The position numbers and the translations under genes are program-made. Positions 15,657 through 29,275 of a stretch of DNA of 64,000 nucleotides are shown piece by piece. Within the stretch, counting starts at the first letter, position 1, and every line of letters starts with the position of its first letter. A model generated the notes under the pieces. That model saw only the letters and a list, made by a program, of their open reading frames with translations. It searched no databases and was not told the DNA's origin. Origin of the DNA: Phaeobacter cretensis (GTDB lineage Bacteria > Pseudomonadota > Alphaproteobacteria > Rhodobacterales > Rhodobacteraceae); contig NZ_JBKBEU010000001.1 of assembly GCF_047372505.1 (NCBI RefSeq), positions 2,356,001 through 2,420,000 on the forward strand, read 5' to 3'.

Positions 15657-18275
15657 ATGGACTTGAATAAGTTCACCGAACGGGCGCGCGGTTTTGTCCA
15701 AGCGGCCCAGACGATTGCGCGGCGCGAAGATCACCAGAGGCTGATGCCGGAGCATTTGCTGAAGTCGCTGATGGACGATGATCAGGGGCTAGCAAGTAAT
15801 TTGATCACACGCTCTGGGGGAAGCCCGGACCAGGTTGTACAGGCGCTGGAATTGACCGTCGCTAAGCTGCCTAAAGTTCAGGGTAATTCCGCAGATATCT
15901 ATCTAGATGGTCAGACCGCCAAAGTGCTGGATGAGGCCGGTAAGATCGCCGAAAAAGCCGGTGACAGCTTTGTGCCTGTTGAGCGGGTGTTGATGGCTTT
16001 GTGCATGGTCAAATCCAAGGCCAAAGACGCGCTGGCTGCAGGTCGTGTTACTGCGCAGGCACTGAATGAGGCGGTGAATGATATTCGCAAAGGGCGCAAG
16101 GCCGACAGCGCCAGTGCTGAAGACGGGTATGAAGCGCTTAAGAAATATGCGCGCGACCTGACGGAGGCCGTGCGAGAGGGCAAGATCGACCCGATCATCG
16201 GTCGGGATGAGGAAATTCGCCGTGCCATGCAGGTTTTGAGCCGCCGCACCAAGAACAACCCCGTGCTGATCGGAGAGCCTGGCGTGGGTAAAACCGCGAT
16301 TGCTGAAGGTATGGCGCTGCGCATCGTCAATGGTGATGTGCCAGAGTCTTTGCGCGACAAGCAGCTGCTTTCACTTGATATGGGCGCGCTCATCGCGGGT
16401 GCGAAATATCGTGGCGAGTTTGAGGAGCGACTGAAGTCTGTTCTGACTGAGGTGACTGAGGCCGCAGGCGAAATTATCCTGTTCATTGATGAAATGCATA
16501 CGCTGGTAGGGGCCGGTAAATCTGATGGCGCGATGGACGCTGCCAATCTGATCAAACCTGCGCTGGCCCGTGGCGAGTTGCACTGCATCGGTGCCACAAC
16601 GCTGGATGAATATCGCAAATACGTCGAGAAGGACGCAGCCCTTGCCCGCCGTTTTCAACCAGTAACAGTGCAGGAACCAACGGTAGAAGACACCATCTCA
16701 ATTCTGCGCGGGATCAAGGAAAAATATGAGCTGCACCACGGCGTTCGTATTGCTGATGCGGCGTTGGTGTCGGCGGCAACGCTGTCACACCGGTATATCA
16801 CTGATCGCTTCCTGCCGGACAAGGCTATCGACCTTGTCGATGAAGCCGCTGCTCGCCTTCGCATGCAGGTCGACAGCAAGCCAGAAGAGCTGGATGCACT
16901 TGATCGTCAGATCCTGCAGATGCAGATCGAGGAAGAGGCGCTGAAGCTTGAGGATGACACAGCATCCAAGGACCGGCTGGAAACCTTGCAGAAGGAACTG
17001 GCGGATCTACAAGAACAATCTGCTGAAATGACCGCACAGTGGCAGTCTGAACGGGACAAATTGGCGTCGGGTCGCGAGCTGAAGGAGCAGTTGGATCGTG
17101 CCCGTGCCGATCTGGATGCAGCCAAACGCGAAGGTAATCTCGCCCGGGCCGGGGAGCTGTCTTATGGGGTCATTCCGGGATTGGAAAAACAACTGAGCGA
17201 AGCCGAGGCCTCTGAGCGAGATGGTCTGATGGTCGAAGAGGCTGTGCGCCCGGAACAGATCGCAGGCGTGGTCGAGCGTTGGACAGGTATTCCGACCTCC
17301 AAGATGTTGGAAGGTGAGCGTGAAAAGCTGTTGCGGATGGAAGCCGATTTGCATGGCCGTGTGATCGGTCAGGATACGGCGGTAACCGCGGTGGCCAATG
17401 CTGTGCGGCGCGCTCGGGCTGGTCTGAATGATGAAAACCGGCCTTTGGGCTCCTTCCTCTTCCTTGGCCCGACGGGCGTGGGGAAAACCGAGCTGACCAA
17501 AGCTGTGGCCGATTTCCTGTTTGACGATGACAGTGCGATGGTGCGTGTTGATATGTCGGAATTCATGGAAAAACACGCGGTCTCACGTCTGATCGGGGCC
17601 CCACCGGGTTATGTCGGCTATGATGAAGGGGGCGTGCTGACTGAAGCGGTGCGGCGCAAACCCTATCAGGTTGTGCTCTTTGATGAGGTCGAGAAGGCGC
17701 ATCCGGATGTCTTCAATGTGCTGCTGCAAGTGCTGGACGATGGAATGTTGACCGACGGCCAAGGACGGACGGTGGATTTTAAGCAAACACTTATTATCCT
17801 GACCTCTAACCTCGGAGCGCAGGCCTTGAGCCAGCTTCCGGATGGGGCTGATGCCGCAGACGCCAAGCGTGATGTGATGGACGCCGTGCGTGCCCATTTC
17901 CGGCCGGAGTTTCTGAACCGCCTGGATGAAACGATCATATTTGATCGACTGGGGCGTCAGGATATGGATGGGATTGTCACGCTGCAGCTTGCTCGGCTTG
18001 AAAAACGTCTGATCGGCCGCAAAATCGTTCTGGAATTGGATGATGGTGCCAAAACTTGGCTTGCGGACGAAGGCTATGATCCGGTGTTTGGTGCACGACC
18101 GTTAAAGCGGGTGATCCAGCGTGCCTTGCAGAACCCGCTGGCGGAAATGCTACTGGCGGGTGATATCCGCGATGGTGATAGGGTGCCTGTCAGCGCCGGT
18201 GCCGAAGGGTTGATCATCGGCGACCGGATCGGCACCACCGATCGGCCTATCCCTGATGATGTCGTTGTGCACTAA
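15657..18275 (+). CDS. clpB: ATP-dependent chaperone ClpB (disaggregase)
   Basis: 872 residues, full length. Domain order: Clp N-domain (1-145), first AAA+ with Walker A GEPGVGKTA (about 205-213) and LFIDEMHTLVGAG, the regulatory coiled-coil middle domain (about 400-530), second AAA+ with GPTGVGKTE (about 604-612) and LFDEVEKAHPDV, and a C-terminal domain. No IGF/IGL ClpP-binding loop was seen, so it is the disaggregase, not a protease subunit. It rescues aggregated proteins with DnaK. The RBS AAGGAGAG is ideally placed, a sigma-32-like promoter lies upstream and a terminator follows. Confidence 0.98.
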   Translation: MDLNKFTERARGFVQAAQTIARREDHQRLMPEHLLKSLMDDDQGLASNLITRSGGSPDQVVQALELTVAKLPKVQGNSADIYLDGQTAKVLDEAGKIAEKAGDSFVPVERVLMALCMVKSKAKDALAAGRVTAQALNEAVNDIRKGRKADSASAEDGYEALKKYARDLTEAVREGKIDPIIGRDEEIRRAMQVLSRRTKNNPVLIGEPGVGKTAIAEGMALRIVNGDVPESLRDKQLLSLDMGALIAGAKYRGEFEERLKSVLTEVTEAAGEIILFIDEMHTLVGAGKSDGAMDAANLIKPALARGELHCIGATTLDEYRKYVEKDAALARRFQPVTVQEPTVEDTISILRGIKEKYELHHGVRIADAALVSAATLSHRYITDRFLPDKAIDLVDEAAARLRMQVDSKPEELDALDRQILQMQIEEEALKLEDDTASKDRLETLQKELADLQEQSAEMTAQWQSERDKLASGRELKEQLDRARADLDAAKREGNLARAGELSYGVIPGLEKQLSEAEASERDGLMVEEAVRPEQIAGVVERWTGIPTSKMLEGEREKLLRMEADLHGRVIGQDTAVTAVANAVRRARAGLNDENRPLGSFLFLGPTGVGKTELTKAVADFLFDDDSAMVRVDMSEFMEKHAVSRLIGAPPGYVGYDEGGVLTEAVRRKPYQVVLFDEVEKAHPDVFNVLLQVLDDGMLTDGQGRTVDFKQTLIILTSNLGAQALSQLPDGADAADAKRDVMDAVRAHFRPEFLNRLDETIIFDRLGRQDMDGIVTLQLARLEKRLIGRKIVLELDDGAKTWLADEGYDPVFGARPLKRVIQRALQNPLAEMLLAGDIRDGDRVPVSAGAEGLIIGDRIGTTDRPIPDDVVVH

Positions 18276-18300
18276 GAGGATCTAAGCGAGAGAGATAGCG

Positions 18301-18328
18301 AAAGGCCTGCCAGAAATGGTGGGCCTTT
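18301..18328 (+). terminator. Rho-independent terminator of clpB
   Basis: 12-bp stem (18301-18312 with 18317-18328, two G-T pairs) closed by a GAAA tetraloop and followed by TTTTT overlapping its end. It stands 26 bases after the clpB stop. Confidence 0.85.
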
Positions 18329-18351
18329 TTGCCCGTCGTAGGCCTATAAAC

Positions 18352-18909
18352 TCAATTGGGTGCTTCGATGCGCCGTGTGTTCTTGCGGCGCAGCACTGTC
18401 ATGCGGGGTTCCCAATCATAGCGAGGGTCTTTGGATGTGGCGGACCAAAACAGATTACCGCCATGGCGCCAAGGATCCAGCACAATTCCACTATAGATAT
18501 CGGCCCCTTTTGGTACGATCACGGCGCTGCTGTGTTCGATACGAAAGTTGTTTCGGGGTTCTGCAATGGCCCGCAAAATTCCGAGACTTTGGAAATTTTC
18601 CTGTCGCAGGCGCGCCTGCATATCCTCGGCATAATGGTAGCAAAGCCCCCGCTGCCTTACACCGCTGTTTACAAGAGTGTTGTGCAGGATCGGTGAGGTT
18701 GAGACCTGATACTGTTCTGCCAACGCGGTAGCATGGTGATAGGCCAGCCTCGCGGCGCGCTCTGCTTCGAACGGGTCGACATCCGGGCCGAGTGCCTGAA
18801 TGGCCTGTTGAAGCCGATTGACTTCATTTTGCCCGTTGGTTGTGCCGGGCGAGCAGGCTGCAATCAGCGTGATGGCAAGCAGCATCACCGAAACAACAAT
18901 CGATTTCAT
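18352..18909 (-). CDS. Lipoprotein, possibly with a transglutaminase-like Cys-His-Asp fold
   Basis: 185 residues from the ATG at 18909. A lipoprotein signal peptide ends in the lipobox LIAAC. The mature part contains RGLCYHYAEDM, FRIEHSSAVIV and VLDPWRHGG, an order of Cys, His and Asp with local contexts that resemble transglutaminase-like cysteine peptidases. This is recognition by pattern only. No partner gene is obvious; the DUF302 protein gene lies upstream in the same orientation with an 88-base gap. It could instead be an inactive structural homologue. Confidence 0.7.
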   Translation of the reverse strand: MKSIVVSVMLLAITLIAACSPGTTNGQNEVNRLQQAIQALGPDVDPFEAERAARLAYHHATALAEQYQVSTSPILHNTLVNSGVRQRGLCYHYAEDMQARLRQENFQSLGILRAIAEPRNNFRIEHSSAVIVPKGADIYSGIVLDPWRHGGNLFWSATSKDPRYDWEPRMTVLRRKNTRRIEAPN

Positions 18910-18997
18910 AGAGGATCTGCCCGCTACCAATTACATCGCTCCCCAAGGTATCAAAATCAGAACTGGGTGGCAGCGGGGAATTTCAGTCTGTGGGGTG

Positions 18998-19492
18998 CTA
19001 CTCCTCAATTGCCTCCAGAACGATGTCATTCAGCAACGTCTGGATTATCTGCATTTCACCCTCAGGAAAGGCGCGAAAGCCAATAGTGGTCGTGTCGCTA
19101 CCAGGTTGTTGAGCAACAAAAATATCATAGGGGCAAAAGGTAATGTTCATGGGGTTAGCCTCCATCACCTTGCGGGATAAGCTGGCGGAGCAGAAGGAAT
19201 AGACTTCGGCTTGCTCAAACAAAACGACATCAGAGCCGACATCTACACGGGTGCGTTCCAGCATTTCGCCGACATGACTAACGTGATCGACCAGAAGCCC
19301 ACGATCGGTGATGGCGTTTTCCAAGCCAAAGGTGACATCCTCAAAGCTGAGCGTGGTTTGGTAGCTGACCTCAGGTGCGATCCCGCTTTGCTCCGCTGTT
19401 GCAGGCAGACCAATTGCCAAAACGACGGCTGATGCCAAAGGCAGAGCAGTGGCGAGCCGGCCGACAGTCTGGATTGCGGTGGATTTTGTCAT
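18998..19492 (-). CDS. Secreted DUF302 domain protein
   Basis: 164 residues. A signal peptide runs to about residue 33 (LPATAEQ). The mature region shows the DUF302 pattern: an N-terminal strand, FEDVTFGLENAITDRGLLVDH, then VLFEQAEVYSFCSASLSRKVMEA and the FCPYDIFVAQ segment. DUF302 proteins are small periplasmic or cytosolic proteins of unknown function, sometimes near sulfur or redox genes. It is divergent from the glutamate-synthase-family gene across 115 bases. Confidence 0.82.
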   Translation of the reverse strand: MTKSTAIQTVGRLATALPLASAVVLAIGLPATAEQSGIAPEVSYQTTLSFEDVTFGLENAITDRGLLVDHVSHVGEMLERTRVDVGSDVVLFEQAEVYSFCSASLSRKVMEANPMNITFCPYDIFVAQQPGSDTTTIGFRAFPEGEMQIIQTLLNDIVLEAIEE

Positions 19493-19607
19493 GGTCCTCT
19501 CCCAATGTGATCAAAGGTGACTTGCTCACCCGGCAGAATACGCCAAGTTAGCGCGGAGTGGATAAGCCGACGGGCTGCGCGTTCCACTATCATATAGGAG
19601 TTTTTGC

Positions 19608-21101
19608 ATGGGTTTTGCGGCTAACGCCATAGAATTTCTCGCGTATGCTTTTGCCTTTGCGCTGGGCGCGCTGGCATTGGTCGCAGCGGTTCTGTTTGTG
19701 ATCGACCGGTTGCAGACCGAAGATGCCGTGCGCCGAAACTACCCGGTGATCGGCCGGTTTCGTGGGTTGTTCAGCACGTTGGGGGAGTTTTTCCGCCAAT
19801 ATTTCTTTGCGATGGACCGTGAGGAAATGCCATTCAATCGCGCTCAGCGTGAATGGGTGGCGCGCGCGGCTGAAGGTAAGGGCAATACTGTCGCTTTTGG
19901 ATCGACCCGCAATCTGACTGTGCCAGGTACACCGATCTTTGTGAATGCAGCCTTCCCGGCGTTGGATGATGACAAAGCCTGCTGCGAGCCGCGCCTGATC
20001 GGCCCCACCGCACGCCATCCTTATATGGCGCCGTCCTTCTTCAATATTTCCGGTATGAGCTATGGCGCATTATCCGCGCCAGCGGTGCGCGCCCTGAGCC
20101 GTGGTGCCAGTGAGGCCGGTATCTGGATGAACACGGGCGAGGGCGGTCTTAGTTCCTATCATCTTGAAGGGGGTTGCGATGTGGTGTTTCAAATTGGCAC
20201 AGCAAAATATGGCGTACGGGATGAGACAGGAACATTGAGCGACGAGCAACTGCGTAAGGTCGCGGCGCATCAGGCTGTGCGGATGTTTGAGTTGAAGCTG
20301 GCCCAAGGGGCAAAACCAGGCAAAGGTGGCATATTGCCCGCTGCAAAGGTCAACAAGAAGATCGCCGAAATTCGCGGCATCCCGGAAGGTGAAGACAGCA
20401 TCTCGCCCAACCGCCATCCTGAAATCGCAAACTATGGTCAACTTATGGATATGATTGCTCATATCCGCGAGGTCACAGGCAAACCGGTAGGGATTAAGCT
20501 GGTGGTTGGTGCGGAGGCAGCCTTGCGCGAAATGTTTTTGCACATCGCGGCCCGCAAGGACGATAGCATACCTGATTTTATCACGGTCGATGGGGGGGAG
20601 GGCGGCACCGGTGCGGCTCCGATGCCGCTGATAGATCTTGTTGGGATGTCGGTACGCGAAGCACTGCCGATGGTGTGCAACCTGCGTGACGAATACGGGT
20701 TGAAGGATCGCATCCGTTTGGTCGCTTCCGGCAAGCTGGTGAATCCTGGTGATATTGCATGGGCATTGGCGGCTGGGGCTGATTTTGTCACCTCTGCACG
20801 GGGATTCATGTTCTCACTTGGCTGCATTCAGGCGCTAAAGTGCAATCGTAACAGCTGCCCAACCGGCATAACGACCCATGACAAACGCCTTCAAAAAGGG
20901 TTGGTGGTCGAAGAAAAGTCCACACGTGTCGCACGCTACGCCAAAGAAATCATACATGAGGTGGAGACTATTGCACATTCGGTCGGTGTGAGTGAGCCAC
21001 GCCAGTTACGGCGGCACCATGTGCGGATAATGCAGGAAGATGGGCGCAGTCGCCCCATGCATGAGCTAATGCCAGGTTACAGTTCTATCGCGGAGACGTG
21101 A
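19608..21101 (+). CDS. FMN-binding glutamate synthase family protein
   Basis: 497 residues. An N-terminal transmembrane helix (about 10-32) is followed by a GltB-like FMN/2-oxoglutarate domain: FNISGMSYGALSAPAVRAL, NTGEGGLSSYH, KPGKGGILPAAKV, DGGEGGTGAAP, and the Fe-S cysteines CIQALKCNRNSCPTG. There is no glutamine amidotransferase domain, so it is not a complete GOGAT; members of this family are typically orphan, membrane-anchored oxidoreductases of uncertain substrate. The gene stands alone, 69 bases ahead of msrP. Confidence 0.9.
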   Translation: MGFAANAIEFLAYAFAFALGALALVAAVLFVIDRLQTEDAVRRNYPVIGRFRGLFSTLGEFFRQYFFAMDREEMPFNRAQREWVARAAEGKGNTVAFGSTRNLTVPGTPIFVNAAFPALDDDKACCEPRLIGPTARHPYMAPSFFNISGMSYGALSAPAVRALSRGASEAGIWMNTGEGGLSSYHLEGGCDVVFQIGTAKYGVRDETGTLSDEQLRKVAAHQAVRMFELKLAQGAKPGKGGILPAAKVNKKIAEIRGIPEGEDSISPNRHPEIANYGQLMDMIAHIREVTGKPVGIKLVVGAEAALREMFLHIAARKDDSIPDFITVDGGEGGTGAAPMPLIDLVGMSVREALPMVCNLRDEYGLKDRIRLVASGKLVNPGDIAWALAAGADFVTSARGFMFSLGCIQALKCNRNSCPTGITTHDKRLQKGLVVEEKSTRVARYAKEIIHEVETIAHSVGVSEPRQLRRHHVRIMQEDGRSRPMHELMPGYSSIAET

Positions 21102-21170
21102 GACGATATGTTTTGGATTGGGCCGCGACCTGCCTTAGACCCTTTATATCGGACATAAAGGAGACGTCGC

Positions 21171-22091
21171 ATGGCCCACCGCTGGAAGAACGATTTGAGT
21201 GACGCCGATGTCACGCCCTTTTCGGCTTTTCTGAACCGCCGCCAAATCATGGCCGGTCTTGGCGGTGCTGTTGGTATTGGTCTGTCTGGGGTGGGAGGCA
21301 GTGCCGCGTACGCCGCCTCCGGTGAGGCGCTGGAATTGAACAGCTGGGATGATGTGACGACCTACTGCAATTTTTATGAGTTCGGCACAGGTAAGGGAGA
21401 TCCGGCTGCGTATGCAGGCCAGATGACCACCCAGCCGTGGAGCGTTGAAATTGATGGTCTGGTCGAACGCCCCGGCAGCTACTCAATGGGGCAGATCCTT
21501 GAGGCGATGACGCTAGAGGAGCGAATTTACCGTTTCCGCTGTGTAGAGGCCTGGTCCATGGTGGTGCCTTGGCAGGGGTTTGAGCTGGCGGATCTTCTGA
21601 ATTTGGCGGGCGTGCAGGATGGCGCAAAGTATGTGTCCTTCGAGACGCTCTACCGTCCTTCGGAAATGCCCGGCACTGCATATAAGGTCTTGGATTGGCC
21701 CTATCGTGAAGGTCTGCGTCTTGATGAGGCGCAACATCCGCTGACGCTTATGGCGACAGGCATCTTTGGCAAGCCGCTTCCGAACCAGAACGGAGCCCCG
21801 CTGCGACTGGTCGTGCCGTGGAAATATGGCTTCAAGTCGATCAAGTCGATTGTCCGTATGACTTTGACTGATGAGGAACCGCAAACCAGCTGGAACATGG
21901 CGAACGCACGTGAGTATGGTTTCTATAGTAATGTGAACCCCAATGTGGATCACCCGCGATGGAGCCAGGCTACCGAGCGTCGCATCGGCGGTGGGCTCTT
22001 TGCCGGGCGTGAGCCCACTTTGATGTTCAACGGCTACGAGAAAGACGTGGCATCTCTCTATCAGGATATGGATCTGGCTAAGAACTTCTGA
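21171..22091 (+). CDS. msrP: Protein-methionine-sulfoxide reductase catalytic subunit MsrP (YedY)
   Basis: 306 residues. A Tat signal peptide with the twin arginine (LNRRQIMAGLGGAVG) fits export of a folded molybdoenzyme. The Mo-ligating cysteine is in YRFRCVEAWSMVVPWQGF, followed by the sulfite-oxidase-type fold (PNQNGAPLRLVVPWKYGFKS). It repairs oxidised methionines of periplasmic proteins. AGGAG stands 7 bases before the start. A small inverted repeat CTTTAT/ATAAAG (21142-21160) overlaps the leader. The stop codon overlaps the msrQ start (TGATG), a typical coupled pair. Confidence 0.96.
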   Translation: MAHRWKNDLSDADVTPFSAFLNRRQIMAGLGGAVGIGLSGVGGSAAYAASGEALELNSWDDVTTYCNFYEFGTGKGDPAAYAGQMTTQPWSVEIDGLVERPGSYSMGQILEAMTLEERIYRFRCVEAWSMVVPWQGFELADLLNLAGVQDGAKYVSFETLYRPSEMPGTAYKVLDWPYREGLRLDEAQHPLTLMATGIFGKPLPNQNGAPLRLVVPWKYGFKSIKSIVRMTLTDEEPQTSWNMANAREYGFYSNVNPNVDHPRWSQATERRIGGGLFAGREPTLMFNGYEKDVASLYQDMDLAKNF

Positions 22092-22687
22092 TGCTGCGGG
22101 TCAACAGCATATTGCGACGAGTTCCAGTCTGGTTGATCTATGTGCTTGGTATATTGCCTGCGGGGGTATTGTTTTATCAGGGCTTGATCGGTGCACTTGG
22201 TCCGGAACCGATCAAAGCACTGGAGCATGAATACGGTGAATTGGCGCTACAGCTACTGGTGCTGACTCTGGCAGTAACTCCGTTGCGGCGTCTGGTTGGA
22301 TTGAATCTGATGCGGTTTCGTCGCGCCATCGGGCTTCTGTGCTTCTTCTATGTGAGTTGTCATCTTTTGGTCTGGCTGGTTCTGGATGTGCAGGCGCTGG
22401 GCCAGATCCTCGCCGATATTGTGAAACGGCCCTATATCACCATCGGCATGATCGGCTTTGTACTGTTGTTGCCGTTGGCGGTGACGTCGAACAATCTGTC
22501 GGTGCGCCGTCTCGGGATACGCTGGCGCCTTCTTCATAAGTTGACCTACCCTGCCGCGCTGTTGGGAGCACTGCATTATGTGGTGCTGGTCAAAGGGTTT
22601 CAGCTTGAGCCATTTTTGTATTTTGGTTTGATTTTGTTTTTGCTTGCGTTCCGCTTTGCGTCTTTTCAGCGTCTGAGGGTGATCTGA
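22091..22687 (+). CDS. msrQ: Heme-binding membrane subunit MsrQ (YedZ)
   Basis: 198 residues with about six transmembrane helices of the ferric-reductase-like domain. Histidines in helices (CHLLVWLVLD, LHKLTYPAALLGALHYVVLV) should bind heme b. MsrQ passes electrons from the quinone pool or a flavin reductase to MsrP. The start overlaps the msrP stop by one base. The downstream DNA changes abruptly to a G/T-rich composition. Confidence 0.95.
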   Translation: MLRVNSILRRVPVWLIYVLGILPAGVLFYQGLIGALGPEPIKALEHEYGELALQLLVLTLAVTPLRRLVGLNLMRFRRAIGLLCFFYVSCHLLVWLVLDVQALGQILADIVKRPYITIGMIGFVLLLPLAVTSNNLSVRRLGIRWRLLHKLTYPAALLGALHYVVLVKGFQLEPFLYFGLILFLLAFRFASFQRLRVI

Positions 22688-22936
22688 GTTCATAGTGGGG
22701 TTCATTTTATGTTTGGTTTGATTTTTGAGTGACTCGTTTTGTTTTAGGAGTGTTTGTCTGTGGATATGTTGTGTGAGTCTGTGTGTAAGTTGGCTTGGGA
22801 TTGATTTTTGCATGTATCTGGTTGGGTTTTTTTGCTTGTCCGGTTTTTTTGCTGTCTTTCTTTTTGTCTAGTTTGTTGATTTTGTTGCATATTTTGGATT
22901 TGTTTATTGAAATGGGTAATTTTGTTGATTTTGGTG

Positions 22937-22965
22937 TTGCGGGTTTTGTTGAGTGGGCTTAGAAC
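22937..22965 (+). promoter_or_regulatory. Candidate rRNA promoter
   Basis: TTGCGG (22937-22942) and TAGAAC (22960-22965) are spaced by 17 bases at the boundary of the T/G-rich tract, about 500 bases before 16S. Placement is plausible for the rrn P1 promoter, but the -35 is a weak match. Confidence 0.35.
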
Positions 22966-23127
22966 CCCCTTCACCGGCGGCGGGGACGCTGCTGGGTTGG
23001 CTGCTACGGTAGCCGGACTGGCCGGAGAGACGGTCTGCCGCATCGGAAAGACGGTGACATTATGGAGATTTTGTTGGCGGGCGTGCCATGAGAGTGGCGC
23101 ATCTGTTGGTTATTGTCTCTTGGTGTA

Positions 23128-23139
23128 TGCTCTTTGACA
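23128..23139 (+). promoter_or_regulatory. boxA antitermination element of the rRNA leader
   Basis: TGCTCTTTGACA closely matches the E. coli boxA TGCTCTTTAACA, bound as RNA by NusB-S10 to prevent Rho termination in rRNA operons. It is located about 320 bases before 16S. Confidence 0.75.
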
Positions 23140-23459
23140 TTGATGATATCTGAAGAGATATGTGGGCGGTTTGGTTCATTCGATGGATCAGCCTCTTCAT
23201 ATCAACGCTTTTAGCGATGCCCTGCGCTCAAGTAGCGAAGTGGTAGCGCGATAATAAAGTGTCAGCTTCACTGTTTGGACGGCTTCGGTTTCTTTTGAAA
23301 CCAAGCACGAAAAACAGAGAAAGTTTTGATGTTCGTTTCGAGTTCCTAGCCGGGTTCGAAGCCGTGCTGACTGAGGTCCGTCCTTGGTTGGCGTCAGCGG
23401 TAGGACATCAAAGATGTGCAGAGGTTCGAACGTCAAGGATATGCCTGCAAGGGCATTTC

Positions 23460-24930
<1,471 letters not shown>

Positions 24931-25073
24931 GTATCTAGCTAGATCAGAGCTTGCTCTGTCTCGTGATACACTTAGCATAAGATCAGTATTCAAAACTGAT
25001 CAACATCAGGACCAGGCCGTCCTCATATCTCTTCAGAACTGTCATGATCTTGCTTTGGTGCAGGATCTAGCAA

Positions 25074-25149
25074 GGGGCCTTAGCTCAGCTGGGAGAGCGC
25101 CTGATTTGCATTCAGGAGGTCAGGAGTTCGATCCTCCTAGGCTCCACCA
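25074..25149 (+). tRNA. tRNA-Ala (anticodon TGC)
   Basis: 76 nt with CCA. Anticodon stem CCTGA/TCAGG encloses TTTGCAT, anticodon TGC. The acceptor GGGGCCT pairs with AGGCTCC, including the G-T identity-type pair near position 3. It lies in the 16S-23S spacer and comes first, before tRNA-Ile. Confidence 0.97.
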
Positions 25150-25174
25150 CTCATGCGAACGGCCCACATAGAAT

Positions 25175-25251
<77 letters not shown>

Positions 25252-25669
25252 TTCTGCAAGAGACGATTTGATCGTTAAGCATCCTGAGATGTTTAACCGT
25301 CCAATCGGACCGGATCGATGTTCCTTCGGGAAGGTTGATCATATTGACATCGTTTAGAGAGATACAATCAACAACACTGTTGGTCACCCGTGTGAGGGAT
25401 CGACCTCAGTTTGGTGCTGAAGATCATTTATTTGGTCTGATGCGAGCCTTTGCATTCCGCCCTTTTCCTCGGGCGCGCGAGGGTCTGCCGGATTGAAACC
25501 GCAGTGTTGTCCAAGTCAAGTACACTAACCCGGTTCATATTCCGCAAGGTTTATGAGCCATTGTTCACTTCTTCGGAAGTGAGCGGGAAAGTATGCTTTT
25601 GGTTCAGAATAAGGCCACAGTTTCTTACCAGCTTCTGTGGCGTGACAGTTCACTGTCTTTTTCTGGACC
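25252..25669. other. Second part of the 16S-23S internal transcribed spacer
   Basis: 418 bases of spacer RNA between tRNA-Ile and 23S. No gene was recognised; it should include half of the 23S processing stem. Short frames inside it are not protein-like. Confidence 0.7.
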
Positions 25670-28546
<2,877 letters not shown>

Positions 28547-28668
28547 TCCAGTAACAGTCAGTGACACAATGAACCAAAAGCAAAACAAAACTGGACTTCA
28601 TGTTGGTTGTATCTCGACGAGCGTCTCACAAAAATTGTGAAACATCGTCGATATATGGATTTTTCTCG

Positions 28669-28785
28669 GTTTGGTGGTCATAGCGCAAGTGAAACACCCG
28701 GTCCCATCCCGAACCCGGAAGTTAAGCACTGTTGCGCCGATGGTACTGCGTCTTAAGGCGTGGGAGAGTAGGTCACCGCCAAACC
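28669..28785 (+). rRNA. rrf: 5S ribosomal RNA
   Basis: GGTTTGGTGGTC at the 5' end pairs with CACCGCCAAACC at the 3' end; the internal CCCATCCCGAACCCGGAAGT block is conserved. About 117 nt, 120 bases after 23S. Confidence 0.96.
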
Positions 28786-28963
28786 TAGTAAAATCCATAA
28801 CTCTTAAACGATATTAATAACGAATACCCTTCAGACCATATCACCCTGAAGGGGACACGCAGTCGTGCTACAAGCAATACTGCAATAGTCCTAAACCGCC
28901 AAAATCGGCGATAGGACAAACAAAAGGGCTCAAGTAGCGTAAGCGATCGCCCAACAAAAGTGT

Positions 28964-29040
<77 letters not shown>

Positions 29041-29275
29041 ATCTTACAAAATCAAAAACACCTTAAAACAACAAACTAACGACATAAAAATCGCTGTTGG
29101 CGTTTCTAACAGTTCAAAAACGCAAAAAAGACCTGAGTGGTCGCGCTGGAGTTCATCTAGTCTAGTTCTAAATAAAACTAGCATATCGAATACTGCTAAG
29201 CTGCACGCTTGGCGGCAGAGAAGATCGCACACTAGCTTGATTGATATCAATGTCATGAACGCGCTAGGTTAGCTG

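Larger units (their letters stand above)
22688..23459. other. rrn upstream and leader region, including a T/G-rich tract
   Basis: 772 bases without a gene. The first about 270 bases (22690-22960) are strikingly rich in T and G on the plus strand and poor in C. The region from about 22960 returns to normal composition and carries the rRNA leader with a boxA at 23128-23139. Reading frames inside it have no protein-like features. Confidence 0.7.

Noticed and set aside
22907..23137. 76-codon open frame in the rRNA leader
   Set aside because: It runs through the candidate rRNA promoter and boxA region and ends before 16S. No ribosome site was seen.
29162..29181. CTAGTT/AACTAG inverted repeat after the initiator tRNA as an rrn terminator or integration site
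   Set aside because: Short AT-rich stem without a T-run, and no tRNA-end duplication or integrase nearby.
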